Shown here piece after piece: positions 1 through 7,297 of a stretch of 44,334 nt of DNA (the first letter of the stretch is position 1; every line of letters begins with the position of its first letter). The position numbers and the translations under genes were made by a program. The notes below the pieces were generated by a model. That model saw nothing but the letters and a program-made list of their open reading frames with translations, was not told where the DNA came from and ran no database searches. This DNA comes from Akkermansia muciniphila (GTDB lineage: Bacteria > Verrucomicrobiota > Verrucomicrobiia > Verrucomicrobiales > DEV007): contig CAMCXS010000048.1 in NCBI GenBank assembly GCA_945883495.1, positions 1-44,334 of the forward strand, read 5' to 3'.

Positions 1-179
1 TGCTGCTGCTGCTGCCCGGGCTGAGGTTGCGCTGGTTGTGATTCGCCTTGGCCTTGTTGACCTGGTTGCGTTCGCTGCTGTTGCCCGCCCACACTGGGAT
101 CTCGCTGCTGAGCGAAAGCAGAGAGCGGGACCGCCAGCGCAAGGACTCCCAAAGTCGCGGTGGTGAAGTTTGATTTCAT
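1..179 (-). CDS. Gln-rich secreted protein, N-terminal part only
   Basis: An open frame runs leftward from an ATG at 179-177 off the window edge. Its first residues, MKSNFTTATLGVLALAV, followed by PLSAFA, form a standard signal peptide with a likely cleavage site after AFA. The mature part begins QQRDPSVGG and turns into a low-complexity stretch rich in Gln, Pro and Gly, ending at the edge in a run of CAG codons. It is therefore probably exported to the periplasm or beyond. Function is unknown and the C-terminus is outside the window. Low-complexity Q/P/G segments are commonly linkers before a folded domain, but none can be seen here. The start choice is well supported because it gives a complete signal peptide. 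Confidence 0.7.
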   Translation of the reverse strand, partial: MKSNFTTATLGVLALAVPLSAFAQQRDPSVGGQQQRTQPGQQGQGESQPAQPQPGQQQQ

Positions 180-340
180 GGATGAATGCAGACGTTTGTT
201 TGTTTTCGTAGTTCGTTTGTTGCCGTTGCGTCGCCACTGGCCGCAAGACCTTCCAAAGAGCATCGCCCATGCCACCGGCCTTTTGCCCGAAGAAGCGGGA
301 CGACTCCCCACACATCCTGAGCGGATTGCAAAACGAGGCG

Positions 341-355
341 CGTGCACAATGCACG
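341..355 (-). terminator. Small hairpin behind the PQQ-propeller gene
   Basis: A perfect 6-bp inverted repeat, CGTGCA-CAA-TGCACG, lies about 33 bp past the stop codon of the propeller gene. On the minus strand it is followed by CGCCTCGTTT, only weakly T-rich. It could end the fumC-thuA-enolase-propeller transcript, but the tail is poor. The rest of 180-387 shows no further gene and probably holds the promoter of the leftmost secreted-protein gene. Confidence 0.3.
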
Positions 356-387
356 GCCCCTTGCGCTTTGAGCGATCCCGTTGGATC

Positions 388-1689
388 TCAGGGGCTCACC
401 CGAGGCAGCTCGAAGCAGTGCAGCCGCGAATCACCGCCATCGTTCTCACCCACGTACAGCCGCCCGTTCGCCAACGCCGGAATGCCCCAAGTCTCCGAGC
501 GATAAATCAATTGGCTAAGGCCGAGAACCTTCATCCCAGTCGCCTCCGGAGCTATCCACGCCAAGGTCCCCTGCTCTCCGAGAGCCAATAGCTTCCCATC
601 CACGACCAAAAGACTGCCCCGCCCCAAAAACACCCGGAGTTTGCGTCCGTCGAACTCCACCTCAAGTGGATTGCCATCCCTCCACAACTCCCTCCCCGAA
701 AAAATCTCCACGCACACGAGTTCGGCGCGCGACTCCGACGCTCCAGAAAAGCCTAAAAGAAGCCCTCCATGCGCCACGGGAGTCGAGAATTGCGCCGAGA
801 AGCCAGGTGCTTCCCAACGGACCGAAGGCCGCAACCCGTCTGGGGCAAACTGGAGACACACGCCCCCGGGGCCGTAGCCTTCGGTGAGGAACACCTCATT
901 ACCTGACACCACTGGCGATGCAGCGTTCACCGAGGCAAAGTTCGTCGCTCTCCAGGGAAACTCGCTTTCGATCCCCCCTTTCACGGGATCGATCACCAGC
1001 AGCCCACCGTTGGGTGGATCCGACATCCCTCCCGCGAACACCAGCACCCGTTCCTGTCCATGCAACACCGCCGGCACCGGGGAGGCATAGCTGGCATTCC
1101 AGGGATGCTCCGCTCCCCAGAGAAAATCTCCAGTCCGCTTGTCGAAACCCGCCACGCACGGATTGCTGCCGACATTCACGATCAACTGTTCCTTCCACAC
1201 CAAGGGACAGGAGCCGCGCGCGAAGAAGAACGGCGCCGAGCCATAGTCGTCATCGAGATTTTTACTCCAAACCAGCATTCCGTCCGTGAGCCGCAAGCAC
1301 GTCAAATCCCCAGCCATCCCCAAGATGAAAACCAAGTCTCCGTCGATCACCGGACTATTTCGCGGCGCATCCTCAATGCCGTAATTCTGCCCAGCAGTCA
1401 CCTCATACGCATGCCGCCACAACCGTTCCCCTGAGGAGACTTCAAGACAATCGATCGTCTCTTCGCCGTCCTGGTGATGCACCAGCACCGCCCGGTCTCC
1501 AACGACAACTGGAGCCGTATGGCTGCGCCCCTTGGGATACGACCAGAGGAGCTTGGGAGCCCGGTCCACCGCAAATCCCATCTCAGACGAGTGGGCATTG
1601 TGCCGTGGACCCAGAAATCGCGGCCAGTCCTCCGCGAACAGCGGCGAAGTGGCCAAAATGAAGACCAGAAACCAACTCCGGAAGCTCAT
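388..1689 (-). CDS. Secreted PQQ-like beta-propeller (WD40-like quinoprotein fold) protein
   Basis: A 433-residue protein with a signal peptide (MSFRSWFLVFILATSPLFA) and then EDWPRFLGPRHNAHS, the opening typical of Planctomycetes/Verrucomicrobia PQQ-repeat proteins (WPxFRGPxxxG type). Repeated blades contain the W-x-y-x-x-x-G pattern of PQQ propellers, for example GERLWRHAYE, GMLVWSKNL, GDFLWGAEHP and GRELWRDG. No dehydrogenase catalytic domain or c-type heme motif (CxxCH) is visible, so this is probably a structural or binding propeller, as in BamB relatives, rather than a proven quinoprotein enzyme. Its ATG overlaps the TGA of the upstream enolase-superfamily gene by 4 bp (ATGA), so the two are probably translationally coupled and function together. 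Substrate and partner are unknown. Confidence 0.85.
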   Translation of the reverse strand: MSFRSWFLVFILATSPLFAEDWPRFLGPRHNAHSSEMGFAVDRAPKLLWSYPKGRSHTAPVVVGDRAVLVHHQDGEETIDCLEVSSGERLWRHAYEVTAGQNYGIEDAPRNSPVIDGDLVFILGMAGDLTCLRLTDGMLVWSKNLDDDYGSAPFFFARGSCPLVWKEQLIVNVGSNPCVAGFDKRTGDFLWGAEHPWNASYASPVPAVLHGQERVLVFAGGMSDPPNGGLLVIDPVKGGIESEFPWRATNFASVNAASPVVSGNEVFLTEGYGPGGVCLQFAPDGLRPSVRWEAPGFSAQFSTPVAHGGLLLGFSGASESRAELVCVEIFSGRELWRDGNPLEVEFDGRKLRVFLGRGSLLVVDGKLLALGEQGTLAWIAPEATGMKVLGLSQLIYRSETWGIPALANGRLYVGENDGGDSRLHCFELPRVSP

Positions 1690-3077
1690 AACGCGACGGC
1701 TTGCGGAAGTTCACGCTGCATTTCGGCGAGCCGATACCCGAACCCAGGTCCGGAGATCGTTCCCCGATCCAACACGCCGTTCCGCCGCCGGTAAAGCCCG
1801 GGATGAACCGCCTGCTCCGGTAACGATGCATCAGGAGAAAACTGCATCCCGTTGCTTTCCACCCCCATGATCGTACCGGTGTGAGCCGCCAACTCCACGT
1901 GGGAAATCTGGGCCATCATCGGATTCGTCAAATCCTGGACCATCAATGTCATCCCGTGCTCCCTGGCCCAGCAAAGGCTGAGAAGTGCCCCGGTTTGCGT
2001 CTTGCAGGTCTTCAGCGCCACGCCGCTCCACCCTAGCTCCCGGCCCATCCGCACAAATTTCCAGTCATGCGCGCTCTCGTCCATAAACAGCGGTTTCCTG
2101 GCGCTCACGCTCCGCACGTCGATCCGGTTGGCTTCCAGATCATACGGGAAGGGTTGCTCCACATACAGCGTCTGTTGGTAGGTCAGCGCATCGTCATCCC
2201 GGAGCCTGTCGAGGATCTCGTTCACATAATCCGGCTCCGTCACCGCGCAGTTAAAATCCGCCGTCAACCAAACTACTCCCTCCTCGCGACCGATTCGCCC
2301 GATCTTCACCATCCGATCGTAATCCCAAGCCGCGTCATTCCCACGCAACTTTACCTTCAGACAGGTCAACCCGTCCCGGCGAATCCAATCCCGGAGCAAG
2401 ACCGGGTAGTTGTCGTCCGGCTCACTTCCGTTGAGATCTTCCGTCTCCAAGGGATCCAAGCCGCCCACCAAGTGCCACACGGGCAACTGCCGGGGCGGGG
2501 CTACCAGAAAGTCCGCCGGCCGCTTGCCGGCAAAATCCGCTCCGCTTCCGGCGGCGGGTTGCAAAAAGGCACTCAAGTCCGCGCCAAGGAACTCCGCCCC
2601 GTAAGTGTCATAAACCCGGACCTCATGGGCAATCCCGTAGGCGTCATGCAAGGCCAGATCAAACGCCGAAAAACTGACCAACGCCGCCAAATGCGGAAAC
2701 TGAGCCTCCTCGCTCCGCTCACGGTTAAAAGCGACCTGCAACTCATGCAGCCGCGTCTCGATGAACTCATGCCCAATCTCCAAAGCATGTCCTCGGGCGG
2801 GAAAGGAGCGAAACTCCCGGGCGATTCTCATGCAGAACTCCGTCATCGCCTTCAACCGCTCCCCGTAAGTCAGCGGCGCCGGCCAAACCCAACTCACGCT
2901 CAACGGAGTCTCCCCCCACCCGTCCGCGATCGTCCCATCCGCCGCCTCCACACGCACCCGTACCCTTGCGCAGGTCGATTCCGTAACCACCTGATTGCCA
3001 AACTTGAGCGGCATCCGCATCGCCACCGGGATCAGGTGGAGCGCGACATCAATGATCTTTACGGAGCGTGAGGGCAT
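1686..3077 (-). CDS. Enolase-superfamily (mandelate racemase/muconate lactonizing enzyme) protein
   Basis: A 463-residue cytoplasmic enzyme. The frame is open further upstream, but an ATG at 3077 begins MPSRSVKIIDVALHLIPV, which matches the start of the N-terminal capping domain, so that start was chosen. Superfamily signatures are all present: a KxK pair at Lys241/Lys243 (CLKVKLRG), metal ligands Asp274 (TADFN), Glu307 (YVEQPF) and Asp333/Glu334 (FMDES), and a second-side Lys356 (GVALKTCKTQTG). The family abstracts a proton alpha to a carboxylate and then epimerises, racemises, dehydrates or cycloisomerises; which reaction applies here cannot be read from sequence. Neighbours ThuA and a PQQ propeller suggest sugar or sugar-acid catabolism. 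It is somewhat longer than typical members of about 370-400 residues, with an insert around 150-225. Confidence 0.88.
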   Translation of the reverse strand: MPSRSVKIIDVALHLIPVAMRMPLKFGNQVVTESTCARVRVRVEAADGTIADGWGETPLSVSWVWPAPLTYGERLKAMTEFCMRIAREFRSFPARGHALEIGHEFIETRLHELQVAFNRERSEEAQFPHLAALVSFSAFDLALHDAYGIAHEVRVYDTYGAEFLGADLSAFLQPAAGSGADFAGKRPADFLVAPPRQLPVWHLVGGLDPLETEDLNGSEPDDNYPVLLRDWIRRDGLTCLKVKLRGNDAAWDYDRMVKIGRIGREEGVVWLTADFNCAVTEPDYVNEILDRLRDDDALTYQQTLYVEQPFPYDLEANRIDVRSVSARKPLFMDESAHDWKFVRMGRELGWSGVALKTCKTQTGALLSLCWAREHGMTLMVQDLTNPMMAQISHVELAAHTGTIMGVESNGMQFSPDASLPEQAVHPGLYRRRNGVLDRGTISGPGFGYRLAEMQRELPQAVAL

Positions 3078-3109
3078 GGGCGGATCTTCAGGGAGGTCGC
3101 CTTTAGGGT

Positions 3110-3145
3110 CAAGTGACGCCCGGCTCTTCCAGGCGGCGTCACTTG
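3110..3145 (-). terminator. 11-bp perfect inverted repeat spanning the ThuA stop codon
   Basis: CAAGTGACGCC (3110-3120) and GGCGTCACTTG (3135-3145) form a perfect 11-bp stem with a 14-nt loop. The ThuA stop codon (TGA, complement of 3139-3141) sits inside one arm. There is no U-rich tail, so a classical rho-independent terminator is not supported. It may instead be a processing site or a partial terminator that sets the ratio between the ThuA and enolase-superfamily genes of one operon. Confidence 0.45.
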
Positions 3146-4053
3146 GCCTCCTTCGCCTTCTCCGGCAAACCTTGCCCCGGCTTGGGATCGAGATTGGCCT
3201 GCAGGTCCTCCTCGGTAACTGTCGAAGCCACGCCATCCGCCGGGATCTCTCCGTGCGCCGTCCACAGGATCGCATTGAGGACCAGCTTGCGTTGCTCGCC
3301 GTTCCCCCAGCCGCGGTGATAATGCCCGCCGGTAAAGCCAAAGCCCCGCCCCCCATCCGCCCGCTCGCAGGCCCAGGCGACGTGCTGCTTGTCCCCACGC
3401 GCCACGGAGGCCCGCACGGCCGGATTGCCGCTGTGCGGGCCGTCGCCGCGCTTCATGGTCGACTCCGGAGCCACGTCGCTCAAAATCGGTGTCACGCCTT
3501 CCATCCCCTCCCGGAAGCGCATGTGAAAATACCACTCGTCGTTCGTCCCAAACGGCTTCACGCCCTGGCTGATTGGATGCGCAGGCAGCTCCTTGAAATT
3601 CGCCTCCCAATGGGGGTTGACGCTCCAGTTGACTTCGAAGCATCCTCCCATCCAGGCGAGGAACTCACGGTTACCTTTCGCCAGAGTTGGCTCCACCGAG
3701 TAGTGGATCGTCACAAAGCCGCAACCGCGCTTCATCTCCTGATCCAACTGCGCCAACCGATCTTGCTGCAACGCAGGATGCCCGCCCCCGCCATCCGCGT
3801 AGATCACCACGGTGTCCGCCTTCGCCAGTTCATTGGCCGATGGCCACTCGCCATTCAGGGAATGCAGAATGGCAACCTGATCCCCCACGCCCTCCTCCAG
3901 ACACTTTTTGAGGAGCAGGATCCCCGCATTGTGCTCGTGCTGACCCGGTCCATGGGACGGCTTCCCGGCGATCATGACGATCGTCTTTTTGTCTGCGGCC
4001 AAAGCGGCACTGACAGTGATAATGGCAAACAGGACGGTGAGGAAACGCTTCAT
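3139..4053 (-). CDS. Exported ThuA-domain protein
   Basis: A 304-residue protein with a signal peptide (MKRFLTVLFAIITVSAALA, cleavage before ADKK). The mature part KKTIVMIAGKPSHGPGQHEHNAG starts the ThuA/glutamine-amidotransferase-like fold. Later typical segments are TVVIYADGGGGHP, GFVTIHYSVEP, HPISQGVKPF, DEWYFHMRF and RGFGFTGGHYHRGW. ThuA-like proteins were named from a rhizobial trehalose-uptake locus and are very abundant as secreted proteins in Verrucomicrobia and Planctomycetes, where they sit beside sugar dehydrogenases and PQQ or enolase genes; a defined reaction is lacking for most. The gene lies 51 bp behind fumC and 61 bp ahead of the enolase-superfamily gene on the same strand, consistent with an operon. 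Confidence 0.88.
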   Translation of the reverse strand: MKRFLTVLFAIITVSAALAADKKTIVMIAGKPSHGPGQHEHNAGILLLKKCLEEGVGDQVAILHSLNGEWPSANELAKADTVVIYADGGGGHPALQQDRLAQLDQEMKRGCGFVTIHYSVEPTLAKGNREFLAWMGGCFEVNWSVNPHWEANFKELPAHPISQGVKPFGTNDEWYFHMRFREGMEGVTPILSDVAPESTMKRGDGPHSGNPAVRASVARGDKQHVAWACERADGGRGFGFTGGHYHRGWGNGEQRKLVLNAILWTAHGEIPADGVASTVTEEDLQANLDPKPGQGLPEKAKEAK

Positions 4054-4104
4054 TGGTGGGTCGCAGCTACCACCGGGCCGCGAGGCCTCCGGCTTTCACA
4101 GAAT

Positions 4105-5505
4105 TCACCGGAGCGCCCACGCGGAACCGAACGTCGTCATCGCCCTTGGATCCAAAAGCCTGTCCAGCTCCCCAGCCGACAGAATGGCCTGATCCACGCA
4201 GACCTCGCGCACGGTCCGCCCGCTCTCCGCGCACTCGTTTGCCACAGCGGCTGCCCGATCGTACCCAATGCGTGGAGCCAGCGCCGTCACCAGAGCCAAA
4301 CTCTGCTCAACCGACAACGCGCAACGATGCCGGTCCACCGTCACCCCTACCACGCATCGCTCGCAGAAGAGCGCGATGGCAGCTGCCAGGATCCGGATGG
4401 CTTCCAGGAGATTCCAAGCCATTAGTGGCATCATGGTGTTCAACTCGAAGTTCCCATGAGCCCCGCCCCAGGTTACGGCAGCATCACCGGCCACCACTTG
4501 GCAACTTACCTGCATGAGCATCTCGCAAATCACCGGATTGACCTTGCCCGGCATCATCGAACTTCCGGGCTGCACTGCCGGTAGATGCAACTCGCCCAAA
4601 CCACACCGCGGCCCAGAGCTCAACCACCGGATGTCGTTGGCGATTTTGAGCAAACTGATCGCGATCGTCTTCAGCTCGCCGGAGGCCTCCACCAGTCCAT
4701 CTCGCGCCGCCTGCGCCTCCACGTGATTTTCTGCTTCCAGAAACCGGATGCCTGTTTCCTCGCGCAACTGGTCGATCACTAACGCGGCAAATTGGGGATG
4801 ACCGTTCGCCCCCGTCCCAACCGCTGTTCCCCCAATCGCCAATTCGGCAACCGCCGCCACGCCTGAGGCGGCGCGGACCCGGGCGAGCTCGACCTGCCGG
4901 GCATAGCCTGAAAAGACTTGCCCCAGGCGAATCGGCAATGCGTCCATGAGGTGCGTCCGGCCAGACTTGATCACATCGTCTAGCTCCTTGGCATGACGAC
5001 TAAGCAATGCCTGCAAACGCACCAATGCCGGGTCTAGCTCCCGTTCGAGCCCTTCCGCCACCGCGATGTGGATGGCGCTTGGAAAGACGTCGTTGCTTGA
5101 TTGCCCCAAATTGACGTGGTCGTTCGGATGCACCGGTTCTCGCGAGCCGAGCGGCCGGCCGGCCAGCTGAGAGCAGCGGTTCGCGATTACCTCGTTGACG
5201 TTCATATGGGTGCTCGTCCCCGACCCGGTTTGGAAGACATCCACCACGAACTGGCAATCATGCTCTCCCTCTACGACCTCGCAAGCCGCCCGCCGGATCA
5301 GCGCCGCCTTATCTGAATCCAGACGACCGAGCTTCTCATTGGCCATCGCCGCTGCCGCTTTCAGCCGCCCAAGCGACTGAATGAGGCTACGGGGAAATCG
5401 ATACCCGCTAACCGGGAAATTCTCAATTGCTCGCTGAGTTGCACTACCCCAAAGAGCATCCTCCGGTAGAGCAACTACGCCAAACGAATCCTGCTCCATC
5501 CTCAT
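4105..5505 (-). CDS. fumC: Class II fumarate hydratase
   Basis: Converts fumarate to L-malate in the TCA cycle, iron-independent, cytoplasmic, homotetrameric in the family. The 466-residue length equals that of characterised class II enzymes. Diagnostic segments are GSGTSTHMNVNEVIANR (94-110), HPNDHVNLGQSSNDVFPSA, SGRTHLMDA with the general-base-region His185, and the mobile signature loop GSSMMPGKVNPV (314-325) carrying the catalytic Ser. Aspartase and argininosuccinate lyase share the fold, but the N-terminus (DSFGVVALPEDALWG) and the THLMDA segment fit FumC. The start MRMEQDSFG agrees with family N-termini; the second Met two codons later is equally possible. It is the first gene of a same-strand cluster with ThuA, enolase-superfamily and PQQ-propeller genes, an unusual companion set for a TCA enzyme. 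Confidence 0.95.
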   Translation of the reverse strand: MRMEQDSFGVVALPEDALWGSATQRAIENFPVSGYRFPRSLIQSLGRLKAAAAMANEKLGRLDSDKAALIRRAACEVVEGEHDCQFVVDVFQTGSGTSTHMNVNEVIANRCSQLAGRPLGSREPVHPNDHVNLGQSSNDVFPSAIHIAVAEGLERELDPALVRLQALLSRHAKELDDVIKSGRTHLMDALPIRLGQVFSGYARQVELARVRAASGVAAVAELAIGGTAVGTGANGHPQFAALVIDQLREETGIRFLEAENHVEAQAARDGLVEASGELKTIAISLLKIANDIRWLSSGPRCGLGELHLPAVQPGSSMMPGKVNPVICEMLMQVSCQVVAGDAAVTWGGAHGNFELNTMMPLMAWNLLEAIRILAAAIALFCERCVVGVTVDRHRCALSVEQSLALVTALAPRIGYDRAAAVANECAESGRTVREVCVDQAILSAGELDRLLDPRAMTTFGSAWALR

Positions 5506-5643
5506 CGTTCAGCATAAATGGACCCATCGCACCTTCCGGGGGCTCTGAAATCGTTGCATTCAATACAATACTCCAGATCCGCCCGCGTTCACGCTGCTGC
5601 GCCCTCTCGTCGATCTGACGGGATCTCACAAATACCCGCACGT

Positions 5644-5668
5644 CCATATCACGAATCAGGCGATATGG
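5644..5668 (-). terminator. Hairpin behind the peptide exporter gene
   Basis: A perfect 7-bp inverted repeat, CCATATC/GATATGG with an 11-nt loop, lies 22 bp past the stop codon of the ABC exporter. It lacks a U-tract, so it is only a candidate 3' end for the NRPS-exporter transcript. The stretch 5506-5689 otherwise holds no convincing gene. Confidence 0.25.
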
Positions 5669-5689
5669 AATACCATCAACATCGGAGGA

Positions 5690-7297
5690 CTACACGAGCT
5701 TGCCATCTACCAACTTCAAGACTCGATCACCAACACCAAAATACTGGTCATCATGACTAATCACTAAAACCCCCTTCCCATTGGCCTTCAGCTCTGGAAG
5801 AAGCTGCGTATAAAACACATCTTTGAAGACCGGGTCTTGATTTGCGGCCCATTCATCAAACACATAGAAGGGACGATCCTCCAAATAGGCTACCAAAAGG
5901 GCCAATCTCTGTTGCTGCCCCCTAGATAAGGTCCGTGTAGTTGACAATCGCCCCCCTTCGATCCGAACTTTATGATCCAACTCTAGCTTAGCAAGATATT
6001 CCCTTCCCTTATCCGCAAGTTTCGATGAGTCGAGACCAAGCAAGTCTTCGAACAGATGAAAATCCGTAAACACCGCAGAAAAAAGTTGCCGGTAGCCCCC
6101 AATTTGCTCCAAACGAATCCCCACCTCATCCAAGGAAATCGCCCCCGACTCGGGCGGATACAACCCCATGATCACCTTTGATAGCGTCGTCTTACCGCTC
6201 CCATTTCCGCCGATCAGAATAACAATCTCTCCGCGTAGCAACTCCAAATCAATCGGACCGAGCGTGAACTGGCAATCCTCCCGATCGTGATAATAACTGT
6301 GTGTAACACCCCTCAATCTCAAAGCTCGCCAATTCGATGGTAGCAGCTCAATCTGTCCATCTTCGGTCCCTGCCTCAGTCACATCGAAGCCAAAAGATTC
6401 AATCTTACGCAGCGCCACGGTGGCCGCAGAAAGATGCGGCAGCGCGTCTAGCACGGAAAGCAAGGAAGAGCGCACATACAGTAACGCGATCACGTAGCCG
6501 CTTAGAACGCCTTCTTTCAAGGAAATGAAAGAGGGAAGCATGAAAAGCACTAGTCCCACAACCACCATAATAAGAAATCGCCCCCAAGTGCTGATCGCTG
6601 CAAAGCTTATGTCCCACAGAAACAAATGCTTCTGTACTGCGAACGCAGCTGGACGCAACACGCCCTCGAGAAACCGATCTCCTCTGGACTTACTCAGTTT
6701 CAACTCTTTCAATCCATGCGTCAGATCGTGAAAATAGCGATAGAGACCATCCAGCTGCTCCCTTCCCGCCTCCAAGATCACCTGCTCCCGCCCAATTAGA
6801 ACTTTATAGGACAGTGCCCCAATCACAATAAAGATCGATGTTCCTACAAATGCTGGCCAAGAAAGCCATATCAGGTAACAACAGCAGACTACGATGGTCG
6901 TCAAATTTGCAAGCATCGGTACAATAGTCGTCGCCACCTCTCCAATCTTCGCCACGTCGTCTGTTAGGACTGCGAGCAACGGCGCACTTCCAATTTCCTC
7001 CAAACTTCGCAAAGGAGTATCCGTCATCTTCGAGGCAAGACGCAACTGCAAGTCCAACAAAACTTTACGGTAAAAGTAGGATATCGTGATATTCGCAGCC
7101 ACGGCCGTCACCAAGCTGATCACAACCAACCCTAGGAATTTCCACCCCATTCCGGCAACGTCATCCTGTGTGCTAGTCAGCGCGATGTTGACAAATGCAA
7201 TCAACGCCCCGCTGGCAAGCCCGCTCAACACAGCTGCCCCAAGAGCCAAAGCGACCACCACCGGGGACGTCCTTAATACGAATAGCAATACCTTCAT
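5690..7297 (-). CDS. Cyclic-peptide exporter, ABC half-transporter (SyrD/PvdE type)
   Basis: A 535-residue fused permease-ATPase. The N-terminal ~300 residues carry about six membrane helices (for example around 10-38, 52-76, 122-145, 147-168, 236-256 and 265-285). The C-terminal ATPase has Walker A GGNGSGKTT (363-371), signature LSRGQQQR (457-464), Walker B FYVFDEWAANQDP with Asp481/Glu482, and H-loop His515 (ISHDD). The DEWAANQDP segment and the short length are hallmarks of the cyclic-peptide-transporter family that exports syringopeptins/pyoverdine precursors and microcin-like peptides. Its ATG overlaps the TGA of the NRPS gene (ATGA), so it is co-translated with the synthetase and almost certainly exports, or moves across the inner membrane, the NRPS product. 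The permease would work as a homodimer. Confidence 0.92.
   Translation of the reverse strand: MKVLLFVLRTSPVVVALALGAAVLSGLASGALIAFVNIALTSTQDDVAGMGWKFLGLVVISLVTAVAANITISYFYRKVLLDLQLRLASKMTDTPLRSLEEIGSAPLLAVLTDDVAKIGEVATTIVPMLANLTTIVVCCCYLIWLSWPAFVGTSIFIVIGALSYKVLIGREQVILEAGREQLDGLYRYFHDLTHGLKELKLSKSRGDRFLEGVLRPAAFAVQKHLFLWDISFAAISTWGRFLIMVVVGLVLFMLPSFISLKEGVLSGYVIALLYVRSSLLSVLDALPHLSAATVALRKIESFGFDVTEAGTEDGQIELLPSNWRALRLRGVTHSYYHDREDCQFTLGPIDLELLRGEIVILIGGNGSGKTTLSKVIMGLYPPESGAISLDEVGIRLEQIGGYRQLFSAVFTDFHLFEDLLGLDSSKLADKGREYLAKLELDHKVRIEGGRLSTTRTLSRGQQQRLALLVAYLEDRPFYVFDEWAANQDPVFKDVFYTQLLPELKANGKGVLVISHDDQYFGVGDRVLKLVDGKLV

Noticed and set aside
2995-4425. 476-residue plus-strand frame
   Set aside because: It is antisense to the ThuA, enolase-superfamily and fumC genes, which all have clear family motifs.
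5444-5647. 67-residue minus-strand frame between the exporter and fumC
   Set aside because: It overlaps the fumC start by about 60 bp, has no family similarity and no ribosome-binding site.
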